64,000 nt of DNA from Prinia subflava (Eukaryota > Chordata > Aves > Passeriformes > Cisticolidae), in contig NC_086257.1 of the NCBI RefSeq assembly GCF_021018805.1, forward strand, positions 18,286,693-18,350,692, given 5' to 3'. Below, one piece after another: positions 21,401-34,987 of this stretch; within the stretch, counting starts at the first letter, position 1, and the number at the start of each line of letters is the position of its first letter. The position numbers and the translations under genes are program-made. A model generated the notes under the pieces. The model searched no databases, was not told the origin of the DNA, and was given only the letters and a program-made list of their open reading frames with translations.

Positions 21401-24400
21401 CTTCTGTATGGCCTAGCTTTTCTCTCCTTATGGTAGCTCCTATGAGTTGTGAGATTATGTACGCTCAACATTTTCCTAGATTTTCAAGAGATTTTCTTCT
21501 CAGTTATTCTGTTCTCAAACAACTGAGAAACATGGACATGAGGACTAAGAATTTTCACCCAGTTTTCTGGGATAGCCTGTATTTGGTGAGCAGATCTAAG
21601 GTTGTCAGTAACCAATACCACTGGGGGAACACTCTAAGACGTTCTCTCCACACTTGTGCCTGCACATTGCTTTGCACAAGCAAAGCATACTCAGCTGTAC
21701 CCAGATAAAGATGATAGAAAGCCTTATTCATAAGCATTTTACCCCTAAATGATCCCAAATTGCAGATAATGCACCCAGTGCAGCCTAACAGCAATACTAC
21801 TGCAATCACACACACCCTGGATCCTCCATCCTAAATCCAGACACAGTTTAGTGCTGTAACAGGTTCCTCAGTCCAGAAGCACTACAGAACACTAAATGCA
21901 AATCAGTGCTGAAAAATGCCCTATATAACATTAATTACATTTTGCAGTCACTTCTTTTAGCTGCAGAGCACAGCTTCCCTAGGTGTAAGTCCCAGTGTCC
22001 TTAAGCAGAAATAATGTGGTGTAACTTTTCAATTCAACACCCCAAAATATTCTGAAGAACATCTCATCTCATGTAGATGCACGCACAGTTTGGTAATGAA
22101 ATAAATAAGCAATAGACATAAACTATGAGTCATAAAAACTGCAGGTGAAATGGTGGTTGTGCTTGGGGACTCACAACTAAAAGGATGATGTTACCTGTCC
22201 AGTTTCCCACCCCCACCACTTTGCCTTAGGACTGCCATTGTCCATTAATGTAAAACAATCACAGTGCCCCACACAGGAACTGGGCACCTCCACAAAACTG
22301 CTGTGGAAGCTCTCCAACAGTGGAGGGCCATCAAGCTGCATTTGTTCATGAAAACCACACTCCAGTGCAATGAACCTTGCAGACAGACCCCTGATGGAGA
22401 CAAGGGCTGCTCCTCGAGCACAACGTGAGGCTCTCCTTGGAAGTGAGTGAGCCTCAGGAGTGGAGGACTGGTTTTCACCCAGTGCAAAGAGAACTGAGAA
22501 GGCTTCGGCTTCACCCAGGGGAAGAGGTCAAGTATGGAGAGGTCTGTCTTTATTCAGTTTCTAACCAGTGTTTTGTAAAAAGGATGACAGCTAAAACATT
22601 CACTTGCTAAGGCAAGTGATCCTTGCTTCACTCTCAGATCACCCTCAAGGCACTTAAAGAGAAGACAGAGGTCCCTAACGAAGCGCTTTCATTAGCTTGA
22701 TGCAGTTGCTGTGCTGATACCAACTAACTTCTGCTGGATCAATTTGTGTGAGGCATCTCCCTTGTCCTCACAGAGCTGCAGTGCCAGCCAAGGAGCTGGG
22801 AGCAGGCAGGGGCTGGAGCAATTTTCAGAGCGTTTTGCAAATCTCCCCAGCCAGTGCACACCCAAGGATCTGGTAATTGCCTCCAGCTGTGCCTTCTTTC
22901 TCTTTCAGTTGGCAACGTGCATCCCTTACGAATTTGTTGAGAAATAAAATGCAGTTCCCTTCCTTCCTTCATCAAATTTACTCTGCTTTGAATTTTTTGG
23001 TTTATATGGCCAATTCTTGTGACCATAAGCCAAAGGTGACGATAAAGACCCATAGACAGAGACCACTCCACTTTGTGCACTTCTCTAGGTACAGCCAAGT
23101 GTGCAGAGGAGGGAGATGAACACATACAAAAGGGCTTCAGCATTTCCCTTCAGTGTTTGCATTCCCCAGCTTTGAGTTACAGTCATAGCTCTCAGAATAT
23201 TTTCATTTGCCCATATCTGGTTTAATTAAAGTAAAATAATAAACTATCAATTTACTGAATCAGTTAATATTCACTGCAACATGAAGCAATAAATCAGTCT
23301 GGTGAATTACAGGAAGGTATGGTAACCATCAGCTAAATTTTGGAAAAATCACAAGCCTTTGACCAAGTATTGTGCCTTTTATACAGGGGTCTCAAATGAT
23401 TAACAAAACCCACAGTGGCTATATCTTAAAATCACAAGGAATTTTGGCACCAAGGGGTGCCACCTGCTCACAATGACACAGCAAGCACGACAAAAAGTAG
23501 GGATCTCTCAGCAGCCCCAGATTTCTGTCAGGTAATTTGTATCAAGACTTAACCTCCACACCTCCCAGCGTGAGCACACAACACACCTGCCAGCTGAGCT
23601 GGGGAGAGCCAGGGAAAGCTCTGCCCCACACCAGAAATAAACTGGACCCTGCAGGCTGCAGGAGTACAAGGAACCCGCAGGATCTGGAGTCACACTTTCC
23701 CTGAGCCATTTCTTTCCACGTGGGGAAGAAACAGGACGGGCAGTGACAGGGGAATAACAGCCTCTCTGCTAGAACACATTCAACCAACACTGCCAACAAA
23801 GAGGGAAACGTTCCTCGCTTTCTGTTTGTGATTACACTGTTTTGTCATTGCTGTCAGGATATGCCTATGCAATATGTGCCTCTCTGATGTCTTGTGCCTG
23901 TGTTTCATTTTTAGTTGAGTGGGATGTACGGTAATTAGCCACTTATTCTCCTTGTCTATTCTCTGCATTTCGTTTCGTTTCCCTCACTTACAGGATTTTG
24001 GCAAGCCTTGGGCCTTACTGGCAACTCATTCCCCTCTCCCCCATCTGAACGTCCTCTGTCTCTTTTCTTGTCACTGCTTGGGAGATGACAGTTTATATAT
24101 TTGTACACAGCAGTGAATGTGCTAATGTGCTCCAAATATGGACTGTGCAATCAAATTATCAGGAGTTTGGTGGAATGCTTTCTCAATTATTTCCTCCAAA
24201 AATATAACATTCCAATTGCAAACAATTTACAGCCAACAAAATATTGTTTGAATCAAACATATGTGGGGAAGTTGAGGGTTTTCTAATTCAAGATGGAAAA
24301 TTTTTGTTCCTGTTTTTTGGGGTTTTTTCCCCCCTTCATTATGAGTTGTTGCCTTTGGGTGGATTTTTGCTTTGAGAGTGCAAGTTGCTCTCATTGACAC

Positions 24401-24538
24401 TACCAGGACTTTTACAAAAATAAAGAGTGGAAAATGAATAGCTTACAGAAGCTTCACATTGATGGAACAATTTCATCTCTTCTGTTAATGTTTTACAACA
24501 CTCCATGAGTTTATATCTCATATCAGAAGTTTTACAGC
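16005..24538. other. AT-rich gene-poor DNA
   Basis: No supportable gene or recognised transposon. Contents include T-rich runs near 16183-16198 and 18402-18428, and GC-moderate unique patches near 20540-20860 and 22700-22870. An 8-bp-stem hairpin lies at 22600-22619, about what chance predicts. Open frames are short, overlap on both strands and lack domains. Confidence 0.4.
18402..18428. repeat. T27 homopolymer
   Basis: Twenty-seven consecutive T residues. Simple repeat with no recognisable element attached. Confidence 0.9.
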
Positions 24539-24554
24539 TTTTTTTTTTTTTTTT
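24539..24554. repeat. T16 homopolymer
   Basis: Sixteen consecutive T residues in AT-rich DNA. Confidence 0.9.
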
Positions 24555-27500
24555 ACAGCAATTTGAAGATCCCCTTTTGAGTTCTTTCCCTTTGCAGGAA
24601 CATTGTCTAATTAGCAAAGATTAATGGCACAGAATCAAATCCAAAACTAGCTAAGAAAAACTAATAATTTTTCTTTGGCATTTTATTTTTTATTAGTAGC
24701 TTTCTAAAATATATCACTATATTTTCATATTTAATAAATGGAGCTCTACAATTTTGTATGTGATAAGTGAAGAAATAACTCATTTATTACTGCAAGAAAA
24801 TTCATAATTTAACACTTCAGGGATGTTTGAAAAATCCAGACCAGTCAATGACTCTCCTCCCATTTTTAAAAAGTAATTTAAGTGAGGTGTGGAAATTAAG
24901 CAAGAGTCTTCTCCTAGAGTTCTTTTCTCACAGTTATTGGTTTGGAAACACACTTGATTATCAGCACCTGCTTTTTACACTCATATGGATTTAAATTCAG
25001 TTGGATCAATTAAGCCAGGTTCAGATGAAACACATATTTGAGCATATACATATGAATATATAATAGCATTTATTTATTTTGTTCAAACCAGACTTGAGGC
25101 CACTCAGTTGAAGAAATGTTGACTGGCAATGGCTTGACTTCTCAAGAATAAAATCAACTGTATAAATTTGCAAAATACCAAACCTATGTTTCCTTGCTCT
25201 ACTAAGATATTCCCAAATTAGGATATAAGGATGAAATGGATGAATTTGTCTCAGAACAGTCAGAAAGTGTTTCAGCCATGCTATCCCAGCTCACAAGGAA
25301 GGTGTCAGACGTGGAGTTATTCAGGAGAAATCCTTCTACTCTCGAGAGACCCAGAGCAAGGACTGTGTCCTGTGCCCCTGCATGTGAGATCAGGAGAGTA
25401 GAGCCCAACTGCAGGTGAATTTTATCTGCCCAGAGAGCAGCGATGGCACAAGTTACAACAGAGCAGCAATCACCCTCATTACAAATAAATTCCCACCAAA
25501 CTAGAATGAAGATGTGAAGCAATAACACACACCTACAATAGCTAGAATTCAGTTTTATGCAGCTTAAGAAAACAGTAATTGATCTCTGTAACCCTTCCAT
25601 GTAAGAAGCCACTGGAGAGACCCTGCAGCTTGTCACCTGTGCTGTGGGCTGCAGTGGGGCTGACACCTGCTCACCCAGCAGAGCTGTGCAGTTGTGCAGC
25701 AGCTGTGGCTGCACAGCCACACAGACACGCAGCAGCCCTGCCACAGCACCGATCACTCCTCCCTGGGACGTGTGTCAGGCTAACGAGAAGCATTGCATCC
25801 ATCATTTTCTGCAGCTTGACATCATTTATTCTTTAAGATGCAGGAGAGGCTGTCTGGATACTCCAGCATTTTGAACTGCTGGTCCTTAGGGCCTTATGAA
25901 GCAGCTCTTACATTTTGCACTAATCTCTTTTCTTCCCCAGTACTATACATTTTAAAGAGATGCCATATGGCACTTAAACAGACAAATCATATGGTGTTTT
26001 GCCCTTTCTTTCCAATGCTGTTGGCTTTACATTTCTCAAGTTGCATTCCCAGTTGATGAACAATGTCCTTAACCTCTTGAGTGGTCCTGGACGTCCACTA
26101 GACATAGACCAACATGATACTTGTGCTGACTTCTAATATATACTGGATGTCAACAGTGTTACTGCCATTCACTTCAGGAGCTGATTTGCATCTAAGCATA
26201 ACATCAGGGACTCTATTGTGGCACCTAAGAGTAAACTGAAAATGCAGCACAGCTGCTAACAAGGTACGCCTGAGCGTTTGCCTCCCCGGCATCCAGTTCC
26301 CAGGCAGAGCAGTCAGAAGCCACGCTGCTAAATGGCCAAAACTACACAAGTAGGATCAAACTCGGAAACATAAAGTGCTCTTCCCATTGATGAAACCCTG
26401 TTTACATTCATTTTTCTTTCAAAAGGAGGTTAGTAACCACTGTTTGTGTAAGCCTCTTTTTATTGTCTAAGGAACAGAGCCACACGGGTTTTATGAAACT
26501 TGAAGTCCCTTTTCATATGACTAATCTGTGTTTCATAAAATGGATCAGTACCACAAGGTAGTGTAGCAGACACTGTTAGAATGTAGAGAGGCATTTCATT
26601 TATTGGGAATATCACACATGGTCATAGATCCCTCATGGCCTCTTGCCACATAAGACAGAGCACAAAATGAATGGCAAAAGGAAAAGGTTGAAATCACAAT
26701 CTTTTCTTTTTTCTCCTCAGTGTACAAAACAAGCCCGTCATATATCTTGAGAATGAAAATGGTGCTCGTGTCCTGTCCACTTAATACTTAGCACTGTAAA
26801 ATGTCACATAAAAGCATGACACCCACTTGTGTGTATGTATGTTTATCTATAGAAAGGAGACAGAAGAATACACTCACAAGCATCACTTGCATAGCAAAAG
26901 AATAGTAAATGCTCATCTGTAGAAATGACTGGATACAAAAGCAATTGCAAGTGTTTATGCAGTACAAACATGGAGGTGAAGTTAAAACACCTTTGAAAAT
27001 CTGACCCATATTATTGGCAGTAATAAGTAAATCCTCCCTCTAAAGATAAAAGAGAAAGTACCCTCATTATTTAGTCAGACCTTCGCACCATGAAGACCCA
27101 AACACAGAGGGGTTATCAAAATGCCCTTAGAATAATAAAATCAAGCACTGACAGACCAAGAGACAAAGTTTTAAAGTGGAGGCCCCCTGACAAGGCTCTG
27201 CTTTACTCTCAGAGGCTGGCTGCTCTGATTACCACATCTGACTGCTGGCAGAGATACAATGCTGGATATTCATTACTGGAAACTGCTGTCCTAGCAAGAA
27301 CATTACTGGAATTATGTCAATTAACACCAGCTGAAAACACGTCCTGCAATTTTTTAAAAACAGAAAAACCAATCAAGAGATTTATGAAATCTGAAGGTAG
27401 GGTTCTGAGGAGCAGAGGGCTCCCACTGGCTGGGTGCAGGTGAGCCAGGGACCACACACTGCCCACCCTGCGGCCAGAGCCCAAAGCAGGCAGAGCAGCT

Positions 27501-30500
27501 CGGGGGTCTCAGCCCCCTGCAGCTGCAGCCCCACGAGGGTCACACCCCAGGAGATCAGGGGAGAGGTGAGGAACATGGAGCAGTGCTGATCATGCAAAGC
27601 ATCCCCTGGAAATTTAAGACCTGTTTTCTCTCCTTCCCTTAAACACAATTTCAGCATCCCTCGTGGCAGCAGTGACCAAAGTCCTTCGCTGCAGGACCCA
27701 CATGTGGGTGTAACTGAGCCAGGAGCAATACTGGCAAACACAGGCTGGGGGGTGACTTCAGAAGGGCAGGCAGGGCTTCAGTGACACTGCTGGTGGGTGG
27801 ATGTGAAACCAGATCCATTTTTCAAGCAATTAAACCATGTTTCTTTACGTTCTACAGCCTCTATTGTTTGATTACGAATTACTCTGGAGACTGGTATTTA
27901 AAAATGTGATTACTTTACACAGATATCATTAGTAATACACTGTTCACAAATATAATGGAAATAAACTAGTGTTTGCAGTCTTAATTTACTTTTTAAAGAT
28001 ATAAGTATCTATTCTTTTCCCTCTTTCCCCTGAGAAAATATTAGCCTTCTTCAGTCTTATTAGGGAGTGTTGCCAGTGCTGTCACACCAGCTTGGGACCT
28101 AAATCTGGCAAACTGTTCTCACTTAATTACCTCATATTTGATAACTAACATGGAGATTTTCAAAGGCAGCCAAATTTTCTATATTTCAGATTCAGACATT
28201 TGAATTAGTGTCTTTTTTTTAAATTTGAAGTTATATGCAAATTGAAATGAGACCAGCTATTCCCATATCTAAATGTAGACTTAGGTCTGCATCTGAGAGT
28301 CACAAACATCACTGCATTTAATCTAAAATAATTTGTTCATGAGATGTACAGAGACTTTAAAGTGCTTTTAGTGCTAGCAGAGGTGTTCTGGATTTCTTCA
28401 GGCATCATCTGGTGTTCAGACAATAGAATATAATTTAAAAATTTTCACAACTTTCCATGTTCACGTTCTTAGCACAAACATTAAAAAAATACACAAAAAT
28501 AAATAATTTGAAGATAATAACGCCAGAAATTTTCAACTACTCAGTACTTTGCCCATACCAAATTAAAACTGGGCCAGGAGATTCCCAGACACAAACATTC
28601 AATAGTATTTCTATATTTACGTGTTCATCCCAATTTTGAGGAGCTGCACTTCTTAAGTTTTCCCTTGCTTACCAAGGAGTACAGTTCAAGCTCTGTTAAA
28701 TCTACAAAAATCAATATTGAGTATATGTATTATGTGACAGTTCCATCTAGAAGTATCTGGTGTAGAATATGGGCCAGCTACAATAGAGCAGCCAAGCACA
28801 TGTAATTTACCCAACAAACCTAAAGCACTCCCACATTGATTTTTGCAGTTTTGTAGCCCCTAGTCACAGAGCAGAGAAAAAATGGCTTACTCATAGAGTG
28901 TGCCACTACTTGAGGCTACATCATGTTTGTCTTAGAGCCTCTGATTTGGGTTGTCTTTTTGTTACCTTTGTTGATGGATTTTTTAGGTCATTTAATGCGT
29001 TCTCCATTCTAAAATGTCTACTTCTATGGCAAGAAAGTAAAATGCATTTGCTAAATTGTTCTGATCTGTTGATTAATTTTCTCAGAGTTCCAGTGCACAA
29101 ATGGAAAATTGCAACATTTTAACAGTGTCTAAATGCAATTATTTGAGTATGAATAGAAAATTGTATATAAATATGGGGATAAGCTTTCAGCAATGTATTA
29201 GTGTACTTCACACAATAACTGGTATAAAGAGATTCCAAAAACATATCTGAGAATACAAATGCTTTTTAAAGGGACATTTTAAAAATGACATGCATACTTA
29301 TTTGCATAGTATAAAATATCTATGTATATGTACCATAATAATAAATTTAAAATGTTTTCAAATCATAAAAGGATAATACACATACACATATATACTTATG
29401 TGTCTTCATCCTTATTCAGAAATAATAAATGCATAGGTTCTCAATGTATATTAGAATAATATTCTATTCATGAACATCTGCTATATTAACCAATAAAATG
29501 TTTTTAAAATAGAAATTCAGTCATAGATTCTATCAGCATCTGGACCCAGGTCGCAGGCTGTAATATATGTCCAGATTAAAAACTTGAAACCCCAACTTAA
29601 TAAAAACCCCCACAGGATTTAAGCATGTTGCATGTCTAGGGCTTTTTTTCCATTTTATTTACTCATAAGTATCATTAATACCAAAGATCGAAAACCTTTG
29701 GTGTCATGTATGTCACTCTCTCTCTTCAAGTCTTTAGTAGTTGTGTGCTTATCTATTTCAGTCAAATGTATTTCTTATCGAAAAAAAAAAGAGTGAGCAA
29801 CCTGACAATACAGTGTTATCGAATTTTTTCAGCTGAGACCCACATGTCATTCAGCATTCAGACATGCTTGTGCTTGATTGATGGATGGGTTTGTGACAAA
29901 TAAAACTAGGATCAAGAGCTTTGCACCTTTTCCCCCATCAGGAACCAGAGTAAAGCATAACTCTATAACAATGGTGGGATTAGGGATGCATTAGCTCTCC
30001 ATCGACCAAAACCACCCATTCCCATCAATACTTTGCACTTAATAACCTGAAGCTATGATAAGAAAACAAAGAAGGAGAAAGGGACAGGAGAAAACAAATC
30101 AATAGAAGAAGGGAATGTCTGAAAGATGCACTGTCCAAATGAAGAAAAATTTTTGCTGAATTGCTGGGATAATGCCCCTTGACAAGAGGACAATGGACTG
30201 TGTCAAGGTTTATCAGCCAGGAGCCCTTTTGGCACAACGTTAAGCACAGGTCTGGCATTTGAGTGGTGGCACTTACTGTAGGTGTAAAATACATAATGCC
30301 AACATGCAGATAATAACCACTCATTTTTGTTTTGTGTTAGCAGTTTGGATTCCCATAAGAAGCACAATTACTCCTCCAGGTGTCCTGAAACAGATGCTAC
30401 GAGCACGAGGGCTGATCCTGTCCCCCTGAAGGGCACGTGATCAGTACTGGGCTGACGTTTCTGACCAGAACTTTGTGCTCAGAATAAGATTAATTTCTAC

Positions 30501-33500
30501 TTACAAATATATATTTCTATCTTTATCATTAATTTATATCTTACCTGTTCCTACAAACTACCCAGGAAGGTCTGGTTTAGAAGATCAATAGATTCTATGT
30601 AGCTTCTTGTCTTGTTTAAAATCGAATTTTGGGAACTAGCATTAAGACTGGAAGTAAAAGAAAATGTTCCTTAGCCTTTCTCCTCTTCAGCATTAAAGTA
30701 AGAGGAAACATATTTCTCAAAACATTTGAGGCTTAGATGGGAAGATAATGAAGCATCAGCTAAGAAACAGTTAATGGAACACAATACAGAAACTGCTCCT
30801 GTTTTGCAAGACTCGATGCTGGAACATCCAGTGGGAACAACTAGGAAACAAGTTTCTCTAAAGCTGTGCTTCAAGGCTGCAGGAGGAGAGAGCTAATGAT
30901 TTTAAGCAGGAATGAGGCTGATCAATGTTGTTGACACTCAGTCTTTTACTCAACCATGTGACTCATTTCCAGGTCTCTGATACACAGAAGTTCTAATATC
31001 CAAGATATGTTATTTAATACAATGATAAGTAACAGAAAAGACTTTGTTTCCTCTAGAAAAGGTTTTTAAAGTCCACAGACAGCTACAAGATTTTACTCAC
31101 TACAACAATATGTATATGTTTTAATACCTCCAGATTAGATGTGCACTAGAAAGGGCTGAAAGGACCATCAGTAAAAGCCCAGGATTATCCAACAGGCAAT
31201 AGGTGCTGTGCTGCTCACTCTCCACACTCCTCCCTTGTCACACATGGAAAGTCATGGAATCTCAGCTTCCCTGTGTGCTATGGTGATGATTATGATGATG
31301 GTTATTATTTACAACTCCAGCTGAGCCCATTAATTCCCTGTGGTCACAGCCTGTTCTACAAAGTAGAACCAATAATGAATTAAAGGAAGAGCCAGAAGAA
31401 ACTGGCATGTTCCTACAAGTCAATACACTCTTTACAAGTCCTTGATGACGACATGAAGTTACTGAAAGAATATAGAATTAACTAAAAAGCACTACAGTGG
31501 CTGGTGCAGAAGCTGAAATGCATTCACATGAAGTGAGATAAGGATGGCAGGCAGAGGAATATTTTCAAGACATGCTAGAGGGTACTCAGAGGAAAGAAGA
31601 GCAAGAACAGCTATGAAAGGAAATAGCTAACCGTGAATTTTTCAATTCAGCGTATGTGACAGGAGCAGAGTCAAATGCAGCATAACATGTACAGAAGTAA
31701 AGGATGGAAATAAATTTATAAAACATGCAAGAACTGCAAAAGTGATAAACGAGGAAGTTTTCAGGCAGAAAACCCTTCCAATTATTTACTGCTGCTCTTA
31801 CAATTTTAGACTTCTGTTGCATTGCCCTGTGAAAAATGAAAAAGGTGTTACTGTCCTGTCCACAGTTCTCCCTGGAGTAACCACCACAATCTCTGTTATT
31901 TTGGCTAGATGCTACTGTCCCTGTCAATCCACACTATCAAAGAGTCTGTAACTCACTGTGATGAACAGCCTGAGCTTCAACATGTCCAAGTTACTCTAGT
32001 TCTGATAACACAGGGGTGACACAGCAGCACACCTCTCATTTCCTTAAAAAGTTATTCCTTACTGAATATTAGAGGGTCTGTGCAAACAGAAGTGACAGAA
32101 GCCTTCAGATCTCCCAAATTTGAAAATATTGTTATCATGGGGGGCAGCTGAGTGACTGATTCATCATAGCATGCACTTTGTAGTGGCAAAAGTTATTTCA
32201 ATGTTATTGCATATGACAGGACTCATTCTGGTGGGTTCATTAGTTATAAAATGAAGTGCTAAGGGAAACTCTTTTATTTCATTTCACTACACCTTTAAAC
32301 TGTCTAAATGTACCACTCTTATTAAATTCTTAAAAACCTGTTTACATTGTTTCTACTGGAAGGATCCAAATATCTGAAGTCTCTCATTCACACACAGTCT
32401 TAAAGATAACTTCCAATAACTAAAATAAATCAAAATATATACTTTAAAAGTTCTTAAAACCAATGACTTTACATTCCAAAAATGAAATGATATAAATTTG
32501 GCAAGCCCACGTCATGTAATTCACACAAAATCAAGCAGCTAATGCCTGTTTTAAGAGCAAATCTCAAGGCTATTTTAACTACAGAGCAGCCCAAACACTT
32601 GCATAATTAATTACTTATTTATTTCCTACCAGAAATAATAATGATCTGATCAAGATATCAGCAGTTTCAATCAGCCAGTTATTTCCTAACTAATTTTGGG
32701 AAGGGAGTGAATGAGCAAGACTGAACAATAAACACCCCAGTTGAGCAGTGAGCTGTGTGGCATGCAGGAGCAGGGAGGAAGCTCTGAGTGCTCCAGGAGG
32801 GGCAGAGGCAGGAAGATATTTTGGCACAGCACGGTGATGGTGCCCAGACCTTCTCCAGTGACCAGGCTCAGCTGGGGACTGTGTGCTGTTTGGGGTTGTA
32901 TCCTTTCATTTCTCTTCTTCCTATTAGCTCTCAAGTTAGGAATAACAATGGATTGGAGAATAATTCCTGTAGTGGTAGCTGAAGATTTTAATCTATGATT
33001 GCTCCTGACATGGAAGTAGGACTCCAGAGAATTTAGCAACTACTCTTCTTTAAGATTTTAAACCTAGATTTATAGACAAATTTTCCTTAAAAACATAAAT
33101 GACTGGGCTAGGCCAAGCTTCCTGCTCCCCAATGGTTCCAGCACCTTTTCCTTCCTGTTTAAATTTATTTGGATTTATGTTTTATAAACCAGGTGAAAGA
33201 TGCTTCTAAATCCATGCTTTGTCTATTTGCTTAAAAAGCTCATATAGTATTCCTCAATCTTAGTATCATTTTCCTCCAAATCTAGATATCACACCAGGCT
33301 TGCAAGACACTTGACAAAGAGTTGATTTCTAATTCTAAAGATCTCTGATCAAGTTGTTGAATTATGAGAAAACAAAACCCCAAAGGTTTTCTCTCCCACA
33401 ATAAAGTATGAGTAACCCTTTTAAAAACACACTAGTATCAACACTTTGAGAGAGAATGGTGTTTTGTTGTGCTTCAGCCTCAAGAAATATAAGGTCAGGT

Positions 33501-34987
33501 TTTGAATACTGTGCTTAAAATGTGCATTGATGTCATTAATGTAAACATCTGACATTGATCAGTGATGCACTGGGTACCTTCTCTATTGTATTTAGAGGTC
33601 TGTAGCTTCTGCATAACTTCAGCTCCCATGTAAAGTTCATAACCTGCAGAGCATTCAGCAAAAATTAATGGGGTTTCTTCCCAGCTACATATCTCATTAC
33701 ATTTATCAATACAAGGAAATCATCTGAAGTCAAAATCATCAACTCTCCTCTTAATTGCATAGATATGCATGGGTAATTTCTTTTTTGTTCAACTATTCCC
33801 AAACATCTCAAGAAACAGTTCTGGGGAAGTTGGCAAGTCAGTATATTCATATTGAAACATGATGTGTGCACTTTTAAAAGATGGTCACTAAAATTTACTC
33901 CTTGTGATCAAAAGGTAGAATCCAAAACAACATTTGGGTGGCCACGAGAAGGTCCATCAGCTTATAAAGACCTTGCCAGTTAGATCTTCAATCTTCATTT
34001 TGGAATCAATTCTTTTTCTTTGGTGGAACTAAATGCATATGCTCCAGAGGGTTTGCCCAACTTCTGAAGGACATGTGCCTATAATAGGCCTTTCTCATCT
34101 CTGTCTTGTTAACAAGTATATAAATAAGAGAAGGCTTCAGTAATTGGCTCAGAGTTACTAATGAATTAATTAACTTCAGTCTATTTTACCTAACCTTTAA
34201 TAATAAGAATCTTTTTTTGGTCTAGCAATAGGTCTGACAGGCTGAAAAAACAGACATGCAGCAAAGCTCTTCAAAATTAATGAGAAACGAGGAAAGAATC
34301 AATGTACATTCTGCTTGCAGAGAACTGACACAAAAAAGACACAATAAACCATGAACAAACACAGTCAGTTTAAAAAATAGGTTAGAAAAAGTGGGCAAAT
34401 TCAATTATAGAAGTAATTAGAAGATATAGGGCAAGGCTGCCTTTTGGGACTGTGCCAGAAAACATGAATTAATAAGAGTGAATAGAAAGCGCCCATGTAG
34501 TAATTAAGAGGCAATCACCTATGGCAATGAATACCTGAAAACAGGCTGCAAACTATTAATTCAGTGATCAAAAATATTTTTAGATGATTAATATGGCAAA
34601 TTTGTTTTAAAAGACTAATTTCTGGAAAGATATCAAGACAATAGCACATTATTTGTTCCTCTGGCATTTATATAGCTAATTAAATTTTATAATTTGCAAC
34701 AACATTAAGCATTATCTGAAAACAGTAAAAGCAATATTTCCTGCAATAATTCTTTATTATAGTGTCTTCAAAATCTGTGAGTTAAGACTAACTTAACTTT
34801 TTTTAAAGAGAATTCAAGTGTTCAGAGCTGATTGCTTCATTTATTTGAATGATTTTTGTTGTTGTTTATTAAAAAGACACCATGCATGAATTTTACATAA
34901 TAATTTTCAGCTACTTTAAAACAGGTATTGAAACAATCTGGTTATAATTCTAAGAACTATAAACAAAATCCTTTGATGCTCAAATAA
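24555..34987. other. AT-rich gene-poor DNA
   Basis: No supportable gene. Slightly GC-richer unique patches occur near 25620-25770 and 27400-27780, where short opposing open frames appear, none with a recognisable domain. An ATG/ATT-type microsatellite-like stretch lies near 31279-31312, and an AT-rich patch with ATA/TAT simple sequence near 29290-29420. I recognise no transposon here, although old unrecognised copies are possible. Confidence 0.4.

Noticed and set aside
22600..22619. 8-bp-stem, 4-nt-loop inverted repeat
   Set aside because: About one such repeat per loop length is expected by chance in 64 kb.
25202..25756. 184-codon minus-strand frame
   Set aside because: The longest frame in the desert, but it has no domain I recognise, no neighbouring exon or promoter signal, and overlaps plus-strand frames. 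Kept as an unassigned chance frame pending a homology search.
29862..29885. TTGTGCTTGAT string resembling the start of miR-218
   Set aside because: Only about 11 bases match, the rest diverges, and no complementary arm is present nearby.
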